Positions 1 through 4,218 of a DNA stretch of 6,591 bases are shown piece by piece; the stretch's first letter is position 1, and each line of letters opens with the position of its first letter. The notes beneath the pieces were generated by a model that did not search any database, was not told where the DNA came from, and was given only the letters and a program-made list of their open reading frames with translations. The translations under genes and the position numbers were made by a program. Origin of the DNA: Savagea sp. (lineage in GTDB: Bacteria; Bacillota; Bacilli; Bacillales_A; Planococcaceae); NCBI GenBank assembly GCA_030147435.1, contig JASKZX010000105.1, positions 1-6,591 on the forward strand. Direction: 5' to 3'.

Positions 1-1117
1 TGAGCATGTCTTCTGTTATATCGGTTAAAATCGTCGGTTCATAAAACGTTCCTTTTCTTTCGAGACGCTTTCCGCCGGTTAGGACTTTAGCACCTTTACC
101 TCTCGCATCCTTCACATGTTCTGTTACTTTTTCTAAACCACTTTCATTAATTAAAGGACCGATATCACAACTTTCGTCTCGTCCATCACCGACAGTTAGT
201 TCTGACGTCTTTTCTGCTAATCGTTCAGCAAATTTTGTATAAATATTCTTTTGGACGTATATTCTGTTTGCACAGACACATGTTTGTCCCGCGTTTCGGA
301 ATTTTGAAGCCATGACACCGTCTACTGCTTTTTCAATATCTGCATCTTCGCAAATAATAAATGGCGCATGTCCTCCAAGTTCCATCGACACTTTTTTCAC
401 ATTGTCCGCACTTTGACGAATAAGCTCTTTTCCGACGGCAGTCGATCCTGTAAATGTTACTTTACGGACGCGTTCATCTTTCATAATTGTATCACCGATT
501 TCTTTTGATGAACCGACGACTAAGTTGACAACACCTTTTGGAAATCCTGCTTCTTCTGCTAATTCAACGAGACGCATCGCAGTTAGTGGACTCGCACTCG
601 CTGGTTTCATGACGACCGTACAACCAGCAGCAAGCGCTGGTGCAATCTTACGTGTAAGCATCGCCATCGGGAAGTTCCACGGTGTAATCGCTGCAACGAC
701 ACCGACTGGTTTTTTACGTGCAATCATTCGTTTATTTCGGCTTTTTGCTGGAATCGTCGTTCCGTATAAACGTTTTGCTTCTTCTGCATACCATTCAACG
801 TAATCTGCACCGTAAATGACTTCACCGCGTGACTCTTTGATCGGTTTTCCCATTTCACGCGTCATGAGTTGCGCTAAGTTTTCTTTATCTTCTATTAATA
901 GCGCATGCCATTTTTTTAATAATTCTGCTCGTTCGTAAGCTGTCGTCTCTTGCCAATCGATAAACGCTTCGCTTGCGGCATCGATTGCACGTGTCGTTTC
1001 TTTTTCACCACCGTATGGTAATGTAGCGACGACTTCTTCTGTCGCTGGATTAATAACATCAAATGTCTTTTCTGCATCTGTTACCCATTCACCTTGAATG
1101 TACATTCCTTGTTTCAT
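1..1117 (-). CDS. gabD: GabD-like aldehyde dehydrogenase (succinate-semialdehyde dehydrogenase type), C-terminus cut by window edge
   Basis: A cytosolic NAD(P)-dependent aldehyde dehydrogenase that oxidises an aldehyde to its acid through a cysteine thiohemiacetal. The frame is open from the start to the left edge (372 codons). The family is usually about 480 residues, so roughly 105-110 residues of the C-terminal part are missing. Visible motifs, numbered from the start at 1117: TPWNF with Asn148, KPAS in the cofactor-binding region, GSTAVG at 224-229, the general base in ELGG (Glu246) and the nucleophile in NAGQTCVCANR (Cys280). The 34-residue Glu-Cys spacing is normal, so the enzyme looks intact. 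The second Cys two residues after the nucleophile, in CVCANR, is typical of GabD-type enzymes, and that is the basis for the name. Two ATGs are adjacent (1120 and 1117); I chose 1117 because it lies 6 nt from AAGGAGG, against 3 nt for the other. The gene follows glpD by a few bases and is probably co-transcribed with it. The substrate is inferred: another semialdehyde or a glyceraldehyde-type compound remains possible. Confidence 0.88.
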   Translation of the reverse strand, partial: MKQGMYIQGEWVTDAEKTFDVINPATEEVVATLPYGGEKETTRAIDAASEAFIDWQETTAYERAELLKKWHALLIEDKENLAQLMTREMGKPIKESRGEVIYGADYVEWYAEEAKRLYGTTIPAKSRNKRMIARKKPVGVVAAITPWNFPMAMLTRKIAPALAAGCTVVMKPASASPLTAMRLVELAEEAGFPKGVVNLVVGSSKEIGDTIMKDERVRKVTFTGSTAVGKELIRQSADNVKKVSMELGGHAPFIICEDADIEKAVDGVMASKFRNAGQTCVCANRIYVQKNIYTKFAERLAEKTSELTVGDGRDESCDIGPLINESGLEKVTEHVKDARGKGAKVLTGGKRLERKGTFYEPTILTDITEDML

Positions 1118-1123
1118 CATATT

Positions 1124-1130
1124 CCTCCTT
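1124..1130 (-). promoter_or_regulatory. Ribosome binding site of the aldehyde dehydrogenase, overlapping the glpD stop codon
   Basis: The minus strand reads TAAGGAGG, in which TAA (1131-1129) is the glpD stop and AAGGAGG (1130-1124) is a full-strength Shine-Dalgarno site. The ATG at 1117 is 6 nt downstream. A ribosome ending glpD therefore stops on the initiation site of the next gene, which favours translational coupling. It also decides between the two adjacent ATGs. Confidence 0.85.
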
Positions 1131-2787
1131 AATGTATTGCTGCATGTGTTGCTTCATGTAATCGACGATTCAGCTGTACGACATGCGACGTCGTTTCTGC
1201 ATCTGACCAGCCGAGCACATGTCGCATATATTCTACGACCGGTTCTTTCCAACGCATGACCCACTGAATGTCGAAAAAGATTGTCCCTGTTCTTCGCATG
1301 AAAACATCAAGCGGTGTCATCGCCATTTCAAAATACATGGAATAGAGCAAAATGAGTTGAATGACTGGTGGTATTTCATGCGAAGGATCAACTTTCGGAA
1401 CGAGCGATAATACATCGTCAATATTCGTTCCGTAAATCGCGAGTAATCCACGCGCTTCCCGCTCATTCAGTGCTGCACGTTCCATAACGACAGGTGCCAT
1501 ATCATGAATGTATGCTTTATAATCGGCAGGTGTTTGGAAATTACCGCCTGATAAGCGAATATATTGCGTTTCACACGGATTGCATGAAATCCCGTGTTCA
1601 CGGTGTAGCTTTTTACAAATGCGGTCAGTAATTTCTTCTGCCATTAAACGGTAGCCCGTTAATTTGCCACCGGCGATCGATAGTAAACCTGTCGATGACT
1701 CCCACACTTCGTCTTTACGCGAAATATCAGAAGGCGACTTTCCTTCTTCTTGAATGAGCGGACGAATGCCTGCCCAACTCGATTCAATATCTTCTAAAGA
1801 GACATCGATGTACGGAAACATCTGTCGAACCGCTTGTAATAAATATTTTTTATCTTCAACTGTAATATGCGGATTCGCTAACGGACCGTGGTATTCCGTA
1901 TCCGTCGTTCCGATATACGTTTTCCCACCACGTGGAATCGCAAAAATCATCCGTCCATCTGTATGATCAAAGTAAGTCGCTTGGCGTAGTGGAAATTTCG
2001 ATTGATCGATGACAATATGGACACCTTTGGAATGAAATAGCTGTTTTCCTTTTGCGCCTTTATCTTTTTCTAACAGCTCTTCTACCCAAGGCCCTGTCGC
2101 GTTGATGATTGCATGACCGTACACGTGATATTCTTCACCTGTCAGTTGATCGACTAATGCAACACCTGAAATTTGTCCATTTCGATCGTATGAAAAATGA
2201 CTCGCTTTCATGTAGTTAAACATGACTGCTCCTAAGTCATTTGCTTTTTTCAACACTTCTATCGTCAATCGCGCATCGTCCGTACGGTATTCGACATAAT
2301 AGCCACCGCCTACTAAATGTTTTCGATTTAATAACGGTTCTTTTTCAATTACTTCTTTTCTCGATAACATTTCACGACGCTCTTCTTTTTTTACTCCCGC
2401 TAAATAATCGTACATTTTCAATCCGAAAGAGGTAGAAAGTTTTCCGAGCGTTCCTTCTTTATAAATCGGAAGTAACATCGGTTCAGGATGCGTCACATGC
2501 GGGGCATTATGGTAAACGATCTCTCGTTCTCTTCCGACATCGGAAACGAGTTTTACTTCCATCTGTTTCAAATAACGGAGACCACCGTGCACGAGTTTTG
2601 TCGAACGGCTCGACGTTCCCGCTGCGAAGTCTTGCATCTCTACTAACAAAGTAGAAAGCCCTCGCGCCGCACTATCTAAGGCGATACCCGCTCCTGTAAT
2701 CCCTCCTCCGATAATGATGACATCAAATTCACTTCGGTCGAAATGATGTAGTTGATGCGTGCGTTCTTCAAAAGATAATCGCTTCAT
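1129..2787 (-). CDS. glpD: Aerobic glycerol-3-phosphate dehydrogenase (FAD-dependent)
   Basis: GlpD oxidises sn-glycerol 3-phosphate to dihydroxyacetone phosphate at the inner face of the membrane and passes the electrons through FAD to menaquinone. With the start at 2787 the protein has 552 residues, close to the roughly 555 of Bacillus subtilis GlpD, which it resembles along its length. The N-terminal FAD dinucleotide-binding motif IIGGGITGAG ends at residue 34 and is followed by ALDSAARG. DFAAGTSSRSTKLVHGG lies at 53-69, YYVEYRTDDARL in the substrate domain, IRPLIQEEGK further on, and the second family signature GGKLTGYRLMA at 373-383. The C-terminal domain contains FMRRTG (Arg498, Arg499). 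An in-frame GTG at 2814 would add nine residues (MREEEGANE), but it falls at the predicted transcription start and the added residues come from the ribosome-site region, so I rejected it. No glpF, glpK or glpP is visible nearby. It is the first gene of an operon with the aldehyde dehydrogenase. Confidence 0.96.
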   Translation of the reverse strand: MKRLSFEERTHQLHHFDRSEFDVIIIGGGITGAGIALDSAARGLSTLLVEMQDFAAGTSSRSTKLVHGGLRYLKQMEVKLVSDVGREREIVYHNAPHVTHPEPMLLPIYKEGTLGKLSTSFGLKMYDYLAGVKKEERREMLSRKEVIEKEPLLNRKHLVGGGYYVEYRTDDARLTIEVLKKANDLGAVMFNYMKASHFSYDRNGQISGVALVDQLTGEEYHVYGHAIINATGPWVEELLEKDKGAKGKQLFHSKGVHIVIDQSKFPLRQATYFDHTDGRMIFAIPRGGKTYIGTTDTEYHGPLANPHITVEDKKYLLQAVRQMFPYIDVSLEDIESSWAGIRPLIQEEGKSPSDISRKDEVWESSTGLLSIAGGKLTGYRLMAEEITDRICKKLHREHGISCNPCETQYIRLSGGNFQTPADYKAYIHDMAPVVMERAALNEREARGLLAIYGTNIDDVLSLVPKVDPSHEIPPVIQLILLYSMYFEMAMTPLDVFMRRTGTIFFDIQWVMRWKEPVVEYMRHVLGWSDAETTSHVVQLNRRLHEATHAAIH

Positions 2788-2795
2788 CTCATTCG

Positions 2796-2801
2796 CTCCT
2801 T
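2796..2801 (-). promoter_or_regulatory. Ribosome binding site that fixes the glpD start
   Basis: AAGGAG on the minus strand lies 8 nt before the ATG at 2787, which is ideal spacing. The upstream GTG alternative at 2814 has no comparable site and would place AAGGAG inside the coding region. Confidence 0.8.
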
Positions 2802-2817
2802 CTTCTTCTCTCACTCT

Positions 2818-2846
2818 ATATTACCATTCCTACCCTTTTTTGTAGA
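2818..2846 (-). promoter_or_regulatory. Predicted sigma-A promoter of the glpD operon
   Basis: On the minus strand a -35-like TCTACA (2846-2841; 4 of 6 matches to TTGACA) is followed by a 17-nt spacer and a -10-like TAATAT (2823-2818; 4 of 6). TGG directly precedes the -10 box, giving an extended -10 (TGn). Transcription would start near 2811, leaving an untranslated leader of only about 24 nt before the glpD ATG. That leaves no room for a GlpP-type antiterminator leader downstream of this promoter. It is a prediction by eye from consensus matching. Confidence 0.5.
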
Positions 2847-2856
2847 ATGTAAAACG

Positions 2857-2889
2857 AAAAAAGCCGTCCGCAGCAAGGCTGCAAACGAC
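2857..2889 (-). terminator. Rho-independent terminator after the 333-residue membrane protein gene
   Basis: Arms at 2889-2878 (GTCGTTTGCAGC) and 2874-2863 (GCTGCGGACGGC) pair over 12 positions, including three G-U pairs. The loop is three bases and six U residues follow (2862-2857). The stem begins on the base directly after the TAA of the upstream gene (2892-2890). On the plus strand the wobble positions become mismatches and no U-tract follows, so it acts only in the minus direction. It separates the membrane protein gene from glpD; partial readthrough into glpD is possible. Confidence 0.87.
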
Positions 2890-3891
2890 TTATTGAATGA
2901 AATAATCTTCTTCTTCTAACCAACGTGAAATTTGTTGTTTATCTTCTGGCCACGTATCGGAGCCTTGTTGAAACACTTTCTCTTCCACTAATTCAAAATG
3001 GCGACGGATTGGATTCCAATGCCACGTTGAGAAATAATGCACATCATTTTGCTCATGATACATATACCCTTCAATCGTTTCTTTATCTTTCTGTTTTAAG
3101 CGTTCCATATACGCATCTCCCTCGATTGACGCATCGTGCATCTCATCGTGTTGATAAACAGAAAGTAACTCAATTTCTTTTTCTCCTTGATATAAAAGAG
3201 CTGTTCCATCTTTTAAATACAATGTGAGGAAATGTTTGTCAGGCTGATCAAATGAAAAGACGCGTTCTCCTGTCACATAAGACGGTTGTAAAACACCGGC
3301 GTCCTCATCGTCTCCGATTAAATAAAAATCAATTTGACCGTGTGTAGCCTCTTCATTTTCACTCGGTGTACGTGTAATATAGAGCGTCTTTTCCGTCTCT
3401 TCATCTTTTACTTTAAAAGAGACGAGTGCTCGTTTTTCAATGACCGATCGCTCCAATCGAATCGTCGTATCTTGATCATTTGTCGGACCGATCAACACTG
3501 AAATAATATCAGCAGGTAATTCAATCGCTGCATAATCATAGAGGCCGAGTCGTTTCTTTTTCGAAATGACAAATAACGGCGTCCCATCTTCATGCATAAT
3601 AATAATCGGCAAACGTTCGCTCTTTAATACGTCTGTTGCCGCTTGTTTCATATCTTTTTCCATTTGTTTCATATCCGAAGTTTGTACGTAGCGGAAAAAT
3701 CGATCCGCTTCCTTTTCATTCGATGGTGTTATATGTACAGATTCATAAAAAAGTGTTTGATCATTTTCTTGTAAACTCTTCAATGTACGACCGACAGTCT
3801 CTTCGTACGAAGATAAGTGAGTGGCGTACATATGCACACCGACGAAGAAAGCGAGTGTGAAAATCGCTAACCATATAATATTGCGTTTCAC
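2890..3891 (-). CDS. Membrane-anchored extracytoplasmic protein of unknown function (weakly TcaA/YvbJ-like)
   Basis: A 333-residue protein I do not recognise with certainty. Two basic residues (Lys2, Arg3) precede one hydrophobic segment at about residues 5-23 (IIWLAIFTLAFFVGVHMY); the remainder is hydrophilic and rich in Glu, Asp and Lys. This predicts a single N-terminal membrane anchor with a large domain outside the cell. There is no lipobox Cys, so it is not a lipoprotein, and no further membrane segment. A stretch at about 95-145 (HEDGTPLFVISKKKRLGLYD, then an IGPTN region) faintly recalls the fold unit of TcaA/YvbJ-type cell-wall-stress proteins, but the N-terminal zinc ribbon usual in that family is absent; this is an inference from memory. 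The start is GTG, preceded by GAGGTGA at short spacing. It is transcribed alone: a promoter and structured leader lie upstream and a terminator follows immediately. A 14-codon ORF in the same frame ends directly against this GTG. Confidence 0.82.
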   Translation of the reverse strand: MKRNIIWLAIFTLAFFVGVHMYATHLSSYEETVGRTLKSLQENDQTLFYESVHITPSNEKEADRFFRYVQTSDMKQMEKDMKQAATDVLKSERLPIIIMHEDGTPLFVISKKKRLGLYDYAAIELPADIISVLIGPTNDQDTTIRLERSVIEKRALVSFKVKDEETEKTLYITRTPSENEEATHGQIDFYLIGDDEDAGVLQPSYVTGERVFSFDQPDKHFLTLYLKDGTALLYQGEKEIELLSVYQHDEMHDASIEGDAYMERLKQKDKETIEGYMYHEQNDVHYFSTWHWNPIRRHFELVEEKVFQQGSDTWPEDKQQISRWLEEEDYFIQ

Positions 3892-3936
3892 TCATTCACC
3901 TCTTTTCATTTCTTCACGTCCGTTAGAGAAAGTCAT
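3892..3936 (-). CDS. Possible 14-codon leader ORF (MTFSNGREEMKRGE)
   Basis: A very short frame with an excellent ribosome site: GGAGGAG at 3948-3942, 5 nt before ATG (7 nt if the core is taken as GGAGG). It encodes MTFSNGREEMKRGE and ends in TGA at 3894-3892, immediately next to and in the same frame as the GTG of the 333-residue membrane protein gene. The last codons of the mini-ORF contain that gene's own ribosome site (GAGGTGA), so translating one should affect the other. It could be a leader peptide, a remnant of an N-terminal extension broken by a stop, or chance. The peptide resembles no family known to me. Confidence is for the frame being translated, not for any function. Confidence 0.4.
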   Translation of the reverse strand: MTFSNGREEMKRGE

Positions 3937-3950
3937 ACTTTCTCCTCCAA

Positions 3951-4007
3951 CGAGCAACTTTCGTGATAACGTATCAATCAAAAGTATCGCTCGACAAAAA
4001 AGATACT
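3951..4007 (-). promoter_or_regulatory. Structured mRNA leader with two mutually exclusive hairpins
   Basis: Reading the minus strand, CGAGC (3993-3989) can pair with GCTCG (3955-3951). Inside that stem ACTTT pairs with AAAGT and TGAT with ATCA, giving a bulged hairpin that ends three bases before the ribosome site of the mini-ORF. A competing hairpin pairs AGTATC (4007-4002) with GATACT (3988-3983), which uses bases of the ACTTT strand. The two cannot form together, an arrangement often seen in attenuators or translational switches. I recognise no known riboswitch, T-box or protein-binding leader. Pairing is by eye and no energies were calculated. Confidence 0.35.
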
Positions 4008-4029
4008 CTTATGTTAACACAAACTGATT

Positions 4030-4042
4030 GCTAGGAACTAGC
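4030..4042. repeat. 13-nt perfect palindrome in the leader region
   Basis: GCTAG-GAA-CTAGC on the plus strand, a perfect 5-bp inverted repeat around three bases. It lies roughly 27-39 nt downstream of the predicted start of the minus-strand transcript. It could be a small RNA hairpin or an operator for a dimeric regulator. No U-tract follows on either strand, so it is not a terminator. Confidence 0.4.
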
Positions 4043-4075
4043 CTATTTGACAAACCTTCTCAACCTTTTATGAAA

Positions 4076-4104
4076 AAAATACGAACTTTTATCCATTTTG
4101 TCAA
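4076..4104 (-). promoter_or_regulatory. Predicted sigma-A promoter of the membrane protein gene
   Basis: A perfect TTGACA -35 box (4104-4099) is followed by a 17-nt spacer and a -10 box TATTTT (4081-4076; 4 of 6 matches to TATAAT). The upstream DNA is strongly A-rich (about 4110-4165, reading AAAAA tracts), as in UP elements. Transcription would begin near 4069, giving a leader of about 130 nt to the mini-ORF and about 180 nt to the main GTG. It is the best promoter match in the window and lies downstream of the protease terminator, so it supports an independent transcription unit. Confidence 0.68.
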
Positions 4105-4164
4105 CCGCTCGTCGATATTTTTCTGTTTTTCATTTTTTCTTTCTAGTAATTTCCTTTTTTCTAT

Positions 4165-4200
4165 AAAAAACCTAGCCACTGTTTATAAACAATGACTAGG
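4165..4200 (-). terminator. Rho-independent terminator of the SLH protease gene
   Basis: A 30-nt near-perfect palindrome (4200-4171). CCTAGTCATTGTTTA pairs with TAAACAGTGGCTAGG at every position, with two G-U pairs; in practice about 13 bp would form around a four-base loop. Six U residues follow on the minus strand (4170-4165). It starts 18 nt after the stop codon of the protease gene. On the plus strand the stem is followed only by TTTGCTTG, so it would work poorly in that direction. Confidence 0.92.
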
Positions 4201-4218
4201 TTTGCTTGAAAATTTCTT

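Noticed and set aside
525..803. 92-residue plus-strand open frame
   Set aside because: It is antisense to the aldehyde dehydrogenase, whose frame is continuous and carries all catalytic motifs. The composition is that of a reverse-strand shadow.
2857..2889. Hairpin as a plus-strand or bidirectional terminator
   Set aside because: The G-U pairs become mismatches on the plus strand and no U-tract follows in that direction. No plus-strand gene ends there.
3965..3998. Second promoter close to the mini-ORF (TTGTCG, 18-nt spacer, TACGTT)
   Set aside because: The -10 box matches at only three of six positions, and the TTGACA/TATTTT pair further upstream is much better.
4103..4135. Nine-codon minus-strand frame starting ATGAAAAACAG in the A-rich region
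   Set aside because: There is no ribosome site, it lies upstream of the predicted transcription start, and its stop overlaps the -35 box. It is a chance frame in A-rich DNA.
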